This document shows, one piece after another, positions 29,862-37,280 of a DNA stretch of 64,000 bases. The notes under the pieces are model-generated. The model did not search any database, was not told where the DNA came from, and saw only the letters and a list, made by a program, of their open reading frames with translations. Source of the stretch: a virus. Positions within the stretch are counted from its first letter, which is position 1. Each line of letters opens with the position of its first letter. A program made the position numbers and the translations under genes. The stretch spans positions 1 through 64,000 of the IMG/VR virus record IMGVR_UViG_3300042397_000475; one strand, 5' to 3'.

Positions 29862-31283
29862 ATGAATCAAATCCACGACAAAATGCTAGAGGCTGATGTT
29901 ATAGCCTACCTACTAGACAAACCACACCTTGTTAAGGATGCGGTTAAGATTATAGGCGAAAAAGCGTTTACTGAGCCTCTGTTTATCCACTCATTTAACG
30001 CGATGGTTAAGTTTTATTTAGATAATAAGGCTTACACACGTTTTGATATTTTTAAGCGCTTAGGAGGCACGGAATACGTTAGTACAAAGGAAGCTCAATC
30101 TATCCTAACGTTAATGCCATTGGGCACTATCGAGTTGTTATCCGCGTGTCAAGACTTGAAGTCTATTGAAAAGAAGCGTTCCTATCAGCAGTTAACTAAT
30201 GAAATAACTTTTGCCCTTAACTCTGGCGAAGATGTATCAACGATACAAACTATCATAGAGCAGGGTATTACAGGTATAGAAGACAACAACATTAATAGCG
30301 AAGTGTTTTCCCTTGGCGACGTTTACGACAACGTAATGGACAAGCTAAAGGCTAACGCAGGCAATGTAAAGTTTTCGGGAATAGATACAGGCTCAAGGAA
30401 GTTAAACTATGCGCTAGGTGGATGGCAGGAAGGAATGATTGTAGTAGCGGCTAGACCCTCTATGGGAAAAACTATCGTTGGGTTAGATTTCGCCAAAGCC
30501 TCCGCTAAGTCAGGTAAGCGCGTATTGTTTCTATCACTAGAGATGCCAAAGGAATCGCTTCTGTATCGTTACATTTCATCTGAAGCACCTGAGTATAAGT
30601 ATTCAGACATCAAGGCTAATCGTATCACACAAGAGGATGTAGCTAAGATTAGAGTGTCTAATGCTAGGGAACTTAAACGCTTGCCGATATTCTTTTACGA
30701 CTCAGATAATCGGGACATCAATTACCTATCGATGGTTTTGACAACGGAGTGTCGCAAGAATAAGATAGACATTGTAGTTATTGACTATATGCAATTGATT
30801 AGAGACAATCAGATGCGTGGGCAGGATGACTTTTCTCAGGTGTCATCTGTATCCAACAAGATACAAAAGTTGACTAGGAAGTTAAACATTCCAATTATTT
30901 GCCTTAGCCAGTTATCGCGTGGTGCTGAGGGTAGAAGTGATAAGCGTCCGCAGTTATCTGATATCAGGAGTTCAGGTAACATTGAACAGGATGCGTCAGT
31001 TGTTATAGGTTTATACAGACCATACTACTACGCTCAGGCAGAGGCGAGAGCTAACAACCAACCTGTTCCTCCTAATGATTACACCCTAGAGTTTATCTTA
31101 CTTAAGAACAGGGATGGTATGACAGGTGGTGTGGTCAGGTACTGCGATGTAACAACGAATAGAATTGCTGATGAGGAGGAGGAATTGTTTAGGTTCACGG
31201 CTATAGAGCCTGCCTACAAGAACTCTGTATTATCTAAGATGGAAGTTGATTTTGATAACGATGTAAAAATAGAACCTTTTTAA
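29862..31283 (+). CDS. DnaB-like replicative helicase
   Basis: The 473-residue protein has an N-terminal helical domain (about 1-110), a linker, and a RecA-fold C-terminal ATPase. Walker A is A-R-P-S-M-G-K-T (about 197-204), Walker B is I-D-I-V-V-I-D-Y-M-Q-L (about 304-314), and the S-Q-L-S-R-G and S-D-I-R-S-S-G-N-I-E-Q-D-A motifs are the H4 and arginine-finger regions of DnaB. Length is typical of DnaB. With the O-like protein it should assemble on the phage origin and recruit host polymerase. Confidence 0.93.
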   Translation: MNQIHDKMLEADVIAYLLDKPHLVKDAVKIIGEKAFTEPLFIHSFNAMVKFYLDNKAYTRFDIFKRLGGTEYVSTKEAQSILTLMPLGTIELLSACQDLKSIEKKRSYQQLTNEITFALNSGEDVSTIQTIIEQGITGIEDNNINSEVFSLGDVYDNVMDKLKANAGNVKFSGIDTGSRKLNYALGGWQEGMIVVAARPSMGKTIVGLDFAKASAKSGKRVLFLSLEMPKESLLYRYISSEAPEYKYSDIKANRITQEDVAKIRVSNARELKRLPIFFYDSDNRDINYLSMVLTTECRKNKIDIVVIDYMQLIRDNQMRGQDDFSQVSSVSNKIQKLTRKLNIPIICLSQLSRGAEGRSDKRPQLSDIRSSGNIEQDASVVIGLYRPYYYAQAEARANNQPVPPNDYTLEFILLKNRDGMTGGVVRYCDVTTNRIADEEEELFRFTAIEPAYKNSVLSKMEVDFDNDVKIEPF

Positions 31284-31284
31284 T

Positions 31285-31785
31285 ATGGAAGAGATTTGGA
31301 AAAATATCGAAGGATATAATGGAGATTATCAGATTAGTAATCTTGGCAAAATTATTAGTTATAAGAAAAAGCATCCAAGAGTATTAATTTATAAGGAAAA
31401 ACACGGATACCATCAAATTCAGTTAACAAACGATTGTGGCATTAAATATGAAAGGGTTCATAGATTAGTAGCACATCATTTTATTAAACCTATTATAGAT
31501 GGTTTAGTCGTTAATCATATTGATATGAATAGGCAAAATAATGTTGTAAGTAATCTTGAGATAATTTCACACAGAGAAAATGTAATTCACGGATGGAGAA
31601 GTCGTAATAAAAGCAGTATCTACACTGGAGTTAGTAAAGTTAATCGGGGAAAAAATCCTTGGTCAGCAAGAATCCAATTCAATAAGAAATATATTCATTT
31701 AGGTTATTTTAAAACTGAGTTAGAAGCATACCAAGCGCGCGTTAACTACGAAAAAGAAAACGGCATACAAAATAAATATCTATGA
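31285..31785 (+). CDS. HNH homing endonuclease with NUMOD4 and AP2 domains
   Basis: In this 166-residue protein, NUMOD4 (about 1-35) has E-I-W-K-N-I-E-G-Y-N-G-D-Y-Q-I-S-N. The HNH part (about 60-100) has V-H-R-L-V-A-H-H-F, then V-V-N-H-I-D-M-N-R-Q-N-N and N-L-E-I-I-S-H-R-E-N. A C-terminal AP2 DNA-binding domain (about 112-160) has Y-T-G-V-S and W-S-A-R-I. It is a free-standing selfish gene inserted between helicase and nuclease genes with 4-base-type overlaps. Its AT-richer codons fit later acquisition. Confidence 0.88.
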   Translation: MEEIWKNIEGYNGDYQISNLGKIISYKKKHPRVLIYKEKHGYHQIQLTNDCGIKYERVHRLVAHHFIKPIIDGLVVNHIDMNRQNNVVSNLEIISHRENVIHGWRSRNKSSIYTGVSKVNRGKNPWSARIQFNKKYIHLGYFKTELEAYQARVNYEKENGIQNKYL

Positions 31786-32558
31786 ACATATACCAAGAAC
31801 TAAAGAAATTTTCTCACATCAAGTACTATGATGAACCTCATAAGTATTTTATAGGAGAACAAGAGTTAGTATCAGGCACGGGATTTCTTAAGCTATTTAA
31901 ACCTGAGTTTAACGCTAAGGTAATGGCTCAGAAGTCAGCTAAGAAGCTAGGTATTCCTGTAGAGGATGTCTTAGCAGATTGGGACTTTAAACGAGATTTC
32001 GCGGGTATGAAGGGTACGCTAGTCCACAACTTTGCGGAGAACTATTGGTTCAATAAGATATTCCCATACAACTCTCAGGTCGTTATAGATAAGTTCGGCG
32101 AAGACCATATCAAAGAGCGTTACGATGTATGCGTTCAAATGTTTCTAGATTTCTATCGTGACTCCTCCCCTGCCCTAACGCCTATCACAATGGAGTTAGT
32201 TATTGGGGATGCAGAACTTGGGGTAGGGGGTATGGTGGATTGTTTGTTCTACAATGAGAAACTTAAGGAGTATCAGATATGGGACTACAAGACCAACAAG
32301 CAGATACGAATGAAGTCGGACTATCGCAAGCGTTTCAAAGCACCTATCTCTTTTATAGAGGAATGTGAGTACGAGTTGTATTCGCTTCAGCTAAACCTGT
32401 ACAAGTATATCATTGAGAAGAACACCAACATTAAGATTGGCAGGTTGTACTTGGTGTGGTTGTTCGAGGAGAATGAATCGTATCAGGTAATTGAATGTAA
32501 GGATTACCAATCAACAATAGAGTTAATGTTTAATAATTATAAACCAACCAAACAATAA
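31782..32558 (+). CDS. RecB/Cas4-like PD-(D/E)XK exonuclease
   Basis: The 258-residue protein shows all motifs of the family: G-T-L-V-H-N-F-A-E (motif with His, about residue 80), G-V-G-G-M-V-D (catalytic Asp, about 147), Y-Q-I-W-D-Y-K-T-N-K (D-x-K, about 165) and S-L-Q-L-N-L-Y-K-Y (the QxxxY motif, about 205). Such phage nucleases act in recombination, end processing or host DNA breakdown. Position after the helicase supports a replication/recombination role. Confidence 0.83.
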   Translation: MNIYQELKKFSHIKYYDEPHKYFIGEQELVSGTGFLKLFKPEFNAKVMAQKSAKKLGIPVEDVLADWDFKRDFAGMKGTLVHNFAENYWFNKIFPYNSQVVIDKFGEDHIKERYDVCVQMFLDFYRDSSPALTPITMELVIGDAELGVGGMVDCLFYNEKLKEYQIWDYKTNKQIRMKSDYRKRFKAPISFIEECEYELYSLQLNLYKYIIEKNTNIKIGRLYLVWLFEENESYQVIECKDYQSTIELMFNNYKPTKQ

Positions 32559-32559
32559 T

Positions 32560-33021
32560 ATGGAAGAAATATTTTTATTTGAATCAGATATGATTCTATA
32601 CGAATCAGAATTTATAAACTTTTACCAAGCTAAAGAATTAAAAGAGCTTGGAATGAAGGTTGAAACAATAGCTGGATTTGAGCCTGAGAGCCAACATCTT
32701 GACTTATGTTATGAATATGCTTATAAGAACAATATAAACACAAGCAACTATATTGATGCCCCTTTAATACAACAAGTATTTGAGTGGTTTAGGCGCAAGC
32801 ATTTTTTAAATGCAATAATATTTAATGACGATGGAGATATTGAAGAAGCAAGAATTAGGTTTAATTATGAAATAAGACCTATAAGGTACTCTTTTGATGA
32901 CCCTGAAGAAGAATGCATTGTTGGCAATTATGAAAAATATAGAACTTATAATGAAGCAAGAGAAGCTTGTTTAAAAAAATTAATTAAAATATTAAAAAAT
33001 AAAAATCTATCCAAACAATGA
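32560..33021 (+). CDS. Hypothetical protein, conserved phage type
   Basis: 153 residues with acidic N-terminus and the C-terminal T-Y-N-E-A-R-E-A-C-L-K-K-L-I-K signature that recurs in small phage proteins of unknown function. I-N-T-S-N-Y-I-D-A-P and Q-Q-V-F-E-W-F-R precede it. The codons are AT-rich. Confidence 0.7.
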   Translation: MEEIFLFESDMILYESEFINFYQAKELKELGMKVETIAGFEPESQHLDLCYEYAYKNNINTSNYIDAPLIQQVFEWFRRKHFLNAIIFNDDGDIEEARIRFNYEIRPIRYSFDDPEEECIVGNYEKYRTYNEAREACLKKLIKILKNKNLSKQ

Positions 33022-33305
33022 AAGACGTACTAGAAGACAAATTAGAAGACATCCTTGAGGAAGTAAAGGTTTCCCTAAGAGGTGCGTATCATCGTGGCTA
33101 TGTCCACGGCGAACAAGGACAAGTCCTGATTAATCAGAAGCTATCTAATCCCAAGTTAATCCTTGGCGATTTCATCAAGTTTATCAAGAACTATAAGATG
33201 ACAATGGTTGACGGAGACATCAAGTTTTCCAACAACAACTATGTTTATATGGACGAGAATATTATAAACCTATTCTTACTCAAATACGACTATGACGCGG
33301 AGTAA
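33018..33305 (+). CDS. Hypothetical protein
   Basis: 95 residues, starting with an acidic helix (M-K-D-V-L-E-D-K-L-E-D-I-L-E-E) and then a Gly/His/Arg-rich turn (R-G-A-Y-H-R-G-Y-V-H-G). Coupled by 4-base overlap to the gene before it. Unknown function. Confidence 0.65.
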   Translation: MKDVLEDKLEDILEEVKVSLRGAYHRGYVHGEQGQVLINQKLSNPKLILGDFIKFIKNYKMTMVDGDIKFSNNNYVYMDENIINLFLLKYDYDAE

Positions 33306-33555
33306 ATTAATGCTTATCAATAAGACTAAAAGGTATATTAGTTCGTTAGGATATCTTTATTATATGGTTCCTAACGCAGGAAGCCTGATGCTTTTAAAGG
33401 AAGGTGGGGATAATAACCACTATCTAATGATTATCTTTACAGGACGCAATAGAACGTGGGAGTATGAAAGACGCCACTTTAGTATTGGAACTCTGTATCC
33501 TGAGAAGTTTGAAGATGTCGAAAAGGGAATCTCTAAATATCTGAACAATGCCTGA
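33292..33555 (+). CDS. Hypothetical basic protein
   Basis: 87 residues from 33292, or 81 from the in-frame ATG at 33310, which avoids the 14-base overlap. Basic first half (M-L-I-N-K-T-K-R-Y-I-S-S-L-G-Y) and a central beta sheet (Y-L-M-I-I-F-T-G-R-N-R-T). Unknown function. Confidence 0.6.
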   Translation: MTRSKLMLINKTKRYISSLGYLYYMVPNAGSLMLLKEGGDNNHYLMIIFTGRNRTWEYERRHFSIGTLYPEKFEDVEKGISKYLNNA

Positions 33556-33745
33556 TATAGCTAAATGTTGGGGCAAGGATTGTCCACACAAAAAGAAATG
33601 CTATCGGTTCACTTCTAAAGCAAGTGAGTATCAATCTTACTTTCTAACACCGCCCATTGACAAAGATGGTAAGTGCGATTATTACTGGGGAGAAAAGTCA
33701 GAGTCTATTTGGAAACAATTAAAAGATATTATAAAAATAAAATAA
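33548..33745 (+). CDS. Cysteine-cluster protein
   Basis: 65 residues with C-W-G-K-D-C-P-H-K-K-K-C-Y-R near the start and a fourth Cys in G-K-C-D-Y-Y-W. Cys spacing suggests a small metal-binding or zinc-knuckle fold common in phage genomes, with unknown role. Confidence 0.65.
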   Translation: MPDIAKCWGKDCPHKKKCYRFTSKASEYQSYFLTPPIDKDGKCDYYWGEKSESIWKQLKDIIKIK

Positions 33746-34384
33746 ATGCCATACTTAAATCATAACATCCCCACACTAACTTGTTTCATCCGCAACGAGT
33801 TCTTATTTAACCACACTAAAGGTCACGGAGAATACACGCTATGCGATGTACACTCAGTAGCATCTATAGAGAAAAGAATTCCTTTGTTTGAAGCATTCTT
33901 AGAGAACGGTGTTAACTGGACACGTCGACCTATCCACGCATTCTGTTGGAGAAAAGATGCTGAAGAGCTACCACTTACAGAGTATATGTATTGGGACTGC
34001 TTTAGCTCATACGTGGATGTTCAGGTTAGGGCAAGGATGTCGGGGCTTAGGGCAGATTTAATCTCAATAACAGGCGTTAAAAGACAAGGTACTTACTTGT
34101 TCACGCTAGATTGGGCATTTGAGAACAAGGGTATGCTAGATACTAACTTCTCTGAGACTCCTGAGCACAAGTGTGGTCACGTATTTAAGATGGACAATGG
34201 CAACTATTTTATCTATCCTAACAACAGAATCATTTGGATGGATAACGCTTGGACTTACAATCGTATTGACAAGAACCCAGGCTATCAGATTGATATGTCT
34301 GTTTACTCAATTGAGAACAAGACAAGCTATGAAACAGATTATAGTTATGTAACTGAATTTAAAGAAGATAACAATGAAGGATAA
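33746..34384 (+). CDS. Hypothetical protein, 212 residues
   Basis: A soluble, Trp/Tyr-rich protein (MPYLNHNIPTLTCFIRNEFL). It contains H-T-K-G-H-G-E-Y, W-A-F-E-N-K-G-M-L-D-T-N and H-K-C-G-H-V-F-K. His and Cys pairs could bind metal but no known catalytic arrangement is visible. Start follows the previous stop without a gap; the end overlaps the next gene by 11 bases. Confidence 0.72.
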   Translation: MPYLNHNIPTLTCFIRNEFLFNHTKGHGEYTLCDVHSVASIEKRIPLFEAFLENGVNWTRRPIHAFCWRKDAEELPLTEYMYWDCFSSYVDVQVRARMSGLRADLISITGVKRQGTYLFTLDWAFENKGMLDTNFSETPEHKCGHVFKMDNGNYFIYPNNRIIWMDNAWTYNRIDKNPGYQIDMSVYSIENKTSYETDYSYVTEFKEDNNEG

Positions 34385-34598
34385 ACAAACAGCAGTAGAA
34401 TGGTTAATTGAAGAATTAGGAGAATATTTTCCGCACGATATTGGAGGTATTCATTTAATGGTTGAACAAGCCAAACAAATGGAGAAAGAGCAGATAGTGG
34501 AAGCTTGGTATAAAAGAGGCAACACAATAGTTCCAAGATATTATTTAAAAGAAAATATAAACGGAGAGCAATATTACAACGAAACATATGGCAAATAA
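34374..34598 (+). CDS. Hypothetical helical protein
   Basis: 74 residues with T-A-V-E-W-L-I-E-E-L-G and E-Q-A-K-Q-M-E-K-E-Q-I-V-E-A-W, a pattern found repeatedly in small phage proteins of Bacteroidota phages (role unknown). It overlaps both neighbours. Confidence 0.68.
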   Translation: MKDKQTAVEWLIEELGEYFPHDIGGIHLMVEQAKQMEKEQIVEAWYKRGNTIVPRYYLKENINGEQYYNETYGK

Positions 34599-34785
34599 AA
34601 CAGCAATGCAACAAATGTTGGAATGGACAAGGAAAACATTCCCAATGGACTTGGATACCCCAAGGATGATTGAAGATAAGATTGAATCCTTACTAAAGGT
34701 AGAAGAGGAAGAGCACAGGAAAATTGCAAGCAAGGCAAGGGAAGATGGCTGGAAAGAGGGCAAGTATGGAGTTTCACGGTGGTAA
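34588..34785 (+). CDS. Hypothetical helical protein
   Basis: 65 residues, with a charged coiled-coil-like helix (D-K-I-E-S-L-L-K-V-E-E-E-E-H-R-K) and a C-terminal G-W-K-E-G-K-Y-G. It starts inside the preceding gene, 11 bases before its stop. Confidence 0.6.
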   Translation: MANKTAMQQMLEWTRKTFPMDLDTPRMIEDKIESLLKVEEEEHRKIASKAREDGWKEGKYGVSRW

Positions 34786-34793
34786 CTAATAAT

Positions 34794-34982
34794 ATGCAAA
34801 ATAAATCAATCTTTTTGTACCCATATGTATTCTGGAGGAACGCATATGAAGACCTATGGTACGCTATCCCTCGCGAACATTATAGCGATTTTTGGAACGG
34901 CAACAAAGACGTAGCTATGAAGGCGCGTTATATGGAAGACTTAGTTAAACAATTAACCTACGACGAAGATGAAGAAGATTAA
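34794..34982 (+). CDS. Hypothetical small acidic protein
   Basis: 62 residues from the ATG at 34794 (MQNKSIFLYPYVFWRNAYED). A longer frame from 34779 would overlap the previous stop. Aromatic N-terminal half, very acidic end (Y-D-E-D-E-E-D). Unknown function. Confidence 0.58.
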   Translation: MQNKSIFLYPYVFWRNAYEDLWYAIPREHYSDFWNGNKDVAMKARYMEDLVKQLTYDEDEED

Positions 34983-35211
34983 ATTAATGCACTACAAGTC
35001 AGCTGATGGAAACGAGGTTTGCATAGTTGACTACAACGACCTTAAAGTAAACTATTATGACAAAGCAGGAAACTACCGCTACCGATTATTGGGGGCAGTC
35101 AACGACCGAATTGAAGCTAACCTGTCCTATAACGGATGGACTAAAACGAACGCCGCCACTATCAACAAATTCAGAGATGCAGTTCAAGAGATACAACTTC
35201 AGGAGAGTTAA
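34969..35211 (+). CDS. Hypothetical protein
   Basis: 80 residues (MKKIKLMHYKSADGNEVCIV), a small beta-rich domain with two strands at the start and a helix at the end (I-N-K-F-R-D-A-V-Q-E-I). Overlaps neighbours at both ends. Confidence 0.6.
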   Translation: MKKIKLMHYKSADGNEVCIVDYNDLKVNYYDKAGNYRYRLLGAVNDRIEANLSYNGWTKTNAATINKFRDAVQEIQLQES

Positions 35212-35434
35212 AGGCTACTACATTAAACTTGGGGGAATTATATACCGCGCAGAAAAATATCAGGATGTTCCTAGAGAATTGCGCTACAATATTGTCCCCC
35301 ATATTAGATTATTTGAATGGTATTTTTATAAGGTAGATGTGAGATGGCAGACAATGCAAAGAATGAAAACTATGAAAAAGCAATCCAGTGGGCTACGGAG
35401 TATATTGCGAAGAATACTGAACCTAGGGAAGTAA
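35177..35434 (+). CDS. Hypothetical basic protein, overlapping the next frame
   Basis: 85 residues from the ATG at 35177 (MQFKRYNFRRVKGYYIKLGG). The first 55 residues look genuine (Y-I-K-L-G-G-I-I-Y-R-A-E-K-Y). The last 30 (Q-R-M-K-T-M-K-K-Q-S-S-G-L-R-S) lie within a 91-base overlap with the next gene and read like out-of-frame sequence, so a lost stop codon or sequence error near 35340 is possible. Confidence 0.5.
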   Translation: MQFKRYNFRRVKGYYIKLGGIIYRAEKYQDVPRELRYNIVPHIRLFEWYFYKVDVRWQTMQRMKTMKKQSSGLRSILRRILNLGK

Positions 35435-35583
35435 GGTACAAGCAGGGAGTGATTTGCCATAGCGACATTGATATGTTGACGACCAATCTTAATAGGCTGG
35501 TTCACGCCAAAGGACGAGCGCAACAGGCATCTTATAGGCAGATAAGAGAATTTAAGATTTATTTGTCTCAAAATTTGACTTAA
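35344..35583 (+). CDS. Hypothetical helical protein
   Basis: 79 residues (MADNAKNENYEKAIQWATEY), strongly helical, with C-H-S-D-I-D-M-L-T-T-N and a basic C-terminal helix. It is the last gene before the non-coding tRNA-like array; the -33 box of that array's promoter overlaps its final codons. Confidence 0.62.
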   Translation: MADNAKNENYEKAIQWATEYIAKNTEPREVRYKQGVICHSDIDMLTTNLNRLVHAKGRAQQASYRQIREFKIYLSQNLT

Positions 35584-35605
35584 CAAAAACGTTTACCTAT
35601 CTTTG
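35574..35605 (+). promoter_or_regulatory. Strong promoter of the tRNA-like array
   Basis: TTTG (35574-35577), exactly 20 bases, then TATCTTTG (35598-35605). One of the two best promoter matches in the window, and it drives a 700-base region with no gene. Confidence 0.72.
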
Positions 35606-35716
35606 GGTCAGGGTTAAAAGCAGTTAGTCACCATATTACCGAATAGCACGAAGTCTCGGTGTGAGTAGGGAGGGAGCAAAACATAGTTATCTGAGTTGGT
35701 GTGAGGATAACTATAT

Positions 35717-35830
35717 AGTCAGGTGGCGGAATGGGTTGTATTAGGGGTTTCCCAGCCGATGGTATACGCTATAAATGTAATAAGTCTATAAAGCATTTAT
35801 ATTTTACAGGTTCGAATCCTGTCCTGACTA
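35717..35830 (+). tRNA. tRNA-like element 1, D-loop insertion, anticodon not assignable
   Basis: Acceptor AGTCAGG (35717-35723) pairs perfectly with CCTGACT (35823-35829), followed by an A discriminator. The T arm ACAGG-TTCGAAT-CCTGT is perfect. The D arm reads like tRNA-Leu (TGGCGGAATGG..TATACGC) if a 28-base insertion after the GG pair is removed; the insert ends with a copy of ATGG. In place of a normal anticodon arm there is an 8-bp stem TATAAATG/CATTTATA with a 16-base loop. Length 113 plus discriminator. Probably not a decoding tRNA. Confidence 0.5.
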
Positions 35831-35955
35831 CAAAATCATTCCAATTGGTACACGAGAGATAAAACGGTCGAGTTCAAATCTTCTTTGGGGTCTTACGAAC
35901 TGAAAATGGCATTCTAGGAAGTTCAAGGATGATAACCTTGGTGATTTTAAAAACT

Positions 35956-36042
35956 AGTCAGGTGGCAGAAATTATGGTAATGTTATAAATGTAATAAGTC
36001 TATAAAGCATTTAATGTACAGGTTCGAATCCTGTCCTGACTA
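35956..36042 (+). tRNA. tRNA-like element 2, anticodon not assignable
   Basis: 87 bases. The acceptor and T arm sequences are identical to element 1 (AGTCAGG/CCTGACT; ACAGG-TTCGAAT-CCTGT). The D arm is Leu-like with no insertion (TGGCAGAAATTATGGTAATGT). The central arm has a TAAATG/CATTTA stem with the same 16-base loop as element 1. Length suits a class II (Leu/Ser) tRNA, but I cannot build a 7-base anticodon loop with U33. Confidence 0.5.
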
Positions 36043-36214
36043 CTAGGAGCCCTTTAGGCTACATTAACAGACCGACATTTTGGACTGAGATGATTAATGA
36101 TAGAAGCATATTAATGGGGCTAAATTTAATTATATTGATATGTTTTGAGAGCAATGCCTATTAACACGTAGTTGCATCATTAATAAAAATTGACTGCTGG
36201 AAAGACAGCAATTT

Positions 36215-36307
36215 AGTCAGGTAGCTTAAAGGTCATAAGGAAATTGACCCTTGAGGATTAGAGCACTCGAAAGAGATGAGGTGTGGGTTCGATTCCCACT
36301 CTGACTA
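36215..36307 (+). tRNA. tRNA-like element 3, D-loop insertion, anticodon not assignable
   Basis: The acceptor AGTCAGG (36215-36221) pairs with TCTGACT (36300-36306) with one G-U, and an A discriminator follows. T arm GTGGG-TTCGATT-CCCAC is perfect. The D arm reads TAGCTTAAAGG..ATTAGAGCA once a 24-base insert after GG is removed; the insert forms a GGTCA/TGACC hairpin with the preceding GG and ends with GAGG. The remaining 17 bases give only a CTC/GAG stem with a 9-base loop, too short for an anticodon arm plus variable region. Confidence 0.5.
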
Positions 36308-36320
36308 CTAGATTTAAGAT

Positions 36321-36572
36321 ATGATAAAAAAAATAATACTAGACCGTATGAATAATATGCGGGCTAAACTCAAAGAAGCAAACCACGAGAAGTTAACCAA
36401 GTACGTTAGCGAAGAGCGTTGCGACGAATATAAAACTCGAATCGATGAGTTACAGTGGCTACTAAAGAAAGTAAGCCTAGCTGAAAAGAATAAATCAATT
36501 CCTGCAGACCAAGAAGAAATGACAAGAAACATTGTCGAAGAAGTAATTGGAAGGCTTTCAACTAAGATGTAA
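36321..36572 (+). CDS. Hypothetical coiled-coil protein
   Basis: 83 residues (MIKKIILDRMNNMRAKLKEA), almost wholly helical with heptads (Y-K-T-R-I-D-E-L-Q-W-L-L-K-K). First gene after the tRNA-like array. Unknown function. Confidence 0.66.
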   Translation: MIKKIILDRMNNMRAKLKEANHEKLTKYVSEERCDEYKTRIDELQWLLKKVSLAEKNKSIPADQEEMTRNIVEEVIGRLSTKM

Positions 36573-36573
36573 T

Positions 36574-36819
36574 ATGCTAGATAAAATATTAGAATACTTT
36601 AACGAAGAGACTACTTTTATTAAGGCTGACGGATTTGATGACGCTATTATTGGTCTAGAACAACAACAAATGAAGCTAGTTTACTCTGTACCTATGTGCA
36701 TTGAGGTGTTAGTAAAAGATGGGATGTCCGTTGATGACGCTATCGATTATTTTGAGTTCAACGTAAGAGGTGGGCTAGGAGCTGAATCCCCTTTATTTGT
36801 TGATACAGACTGGGACTAA
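36574..36819 (+). CDS. Hypothetical conserved phage protein
   Basis: 81 residues from the ATG at 36574, one base after the previous stop. Contains V-Y-S-V-P-M-C-I-E-V-L-V-K-D-G-M-S and D-A-I-D-Y-F-E-F-N-V-R-G, a signature seen in many tailed-phage small proteins without known function. Stop and next start overlap as TAATG. Confidence 0.72.
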   Translation: MLDKILEYFNEETTFIKADGFDDAIIGLEQQQMKLVYSVPMCIEVLVKDGMSVDDAIDYFEFNVRGGLGAESPLFVDTDWD

Positions 36820-37280
36820 TGCCTAAAATAGATTTCCACCGAACAGACTGCAGAGAGTGCCACAATCCGCACGACTTAAGACTTGTTAGGAGATGTTTAG
36901 ACAGAACATTCCGTTGTGAGAAATGCGGGTATCCACACCTAGTTGAGATGACAACTAATGGATTCTTTCATCTACATAAACGAAATGAACGAAACAAGAT
37001 TTACCTGCGCAAGAAGGAGATGTGGGACAACGAGGCATACTTGAATGAATTGATTCGAAAGAAGATTAAACGTTTTTCAGGTAAGTACAATAAAGACCTG
37101 CTAAATAAGTTCTACAAAGAAGGTAAGTGGCTATGGGTATTAAAAGCCCGCAAGATGTTTATCGAGGAGGCACATATGCTAGGGATATCCGCTTGGAATA
37201 TCTTTAAATTTTTTAGAAACAACGGCGGTATAATTGACCTACGAACTATACAATCATACATAAACCAAACAACAACGTGA
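36819..37280 (+). CDS. Zinc-ribbon protein
   Basis: 153 residues. Two Cys pairs (C-R-E-C near 11-14 and C-E-K-C near 33-36) with a central strand form a treble-clef or ribbon. The rest is helical and very basic (K-K-I-K-R-F-S-G-K-Y; N-I-F-K-F-F-R-N-N). DNA binding is likely; a regulator or endonuclease-like protein cannot be excluded. Confidence 0.68.
   Translation: MPKIDFHRTDCRECHNPHDLRLVRRCLDRTFRCEKCGYPHLVEMTTNGFFHLHKRNERNKIYLRKKEMWDNEAYLNELIRKKIKRFSGKYNKDLLNKFYKEGKWLWVLKARKMFIEEAHMLGISAWNIFKFFRNNGGIIDLRTIQSYINQTTT

Larger units (their letters stand above)
35610..36314 (+). ncRNA. Non-coding transcript carrying tRNA-like elements
   Basis: About 700 bases with no ORF. Features in order: a perfect 9-bp hairpin (ATAGTTATC with GATAACTAT, 35685-35714), tRNA-like 1 (35717-35830), a degenerate D-loop/T-loop-like stretch (about 35840-35885), tRNA-like 2 (35956-36042), a spacer with a GACTGCT..AGACAGC hairpin, and tRNA-like 3 (36215-36307), which ends 14 bases before the next gene. 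Confidence 0.55.

Noticed and set aside
35838-35890. Possible fourth tRNA-like element in the array
   Set aside because: A D-loop-like TTGGTA and a T-loop-like GTTCAAATC are present, but no acceptor stem pairs and the T stem is broken. At best a decayed copy.
35981-36009. Suppressor tRNA with CTA anticodon
   Set aside because: CTA occurs after a T in the shared loop, but stems on both sides do not pair for a 7-base loop, position 37 would be T, and genes in the window use all three stop codons normally.
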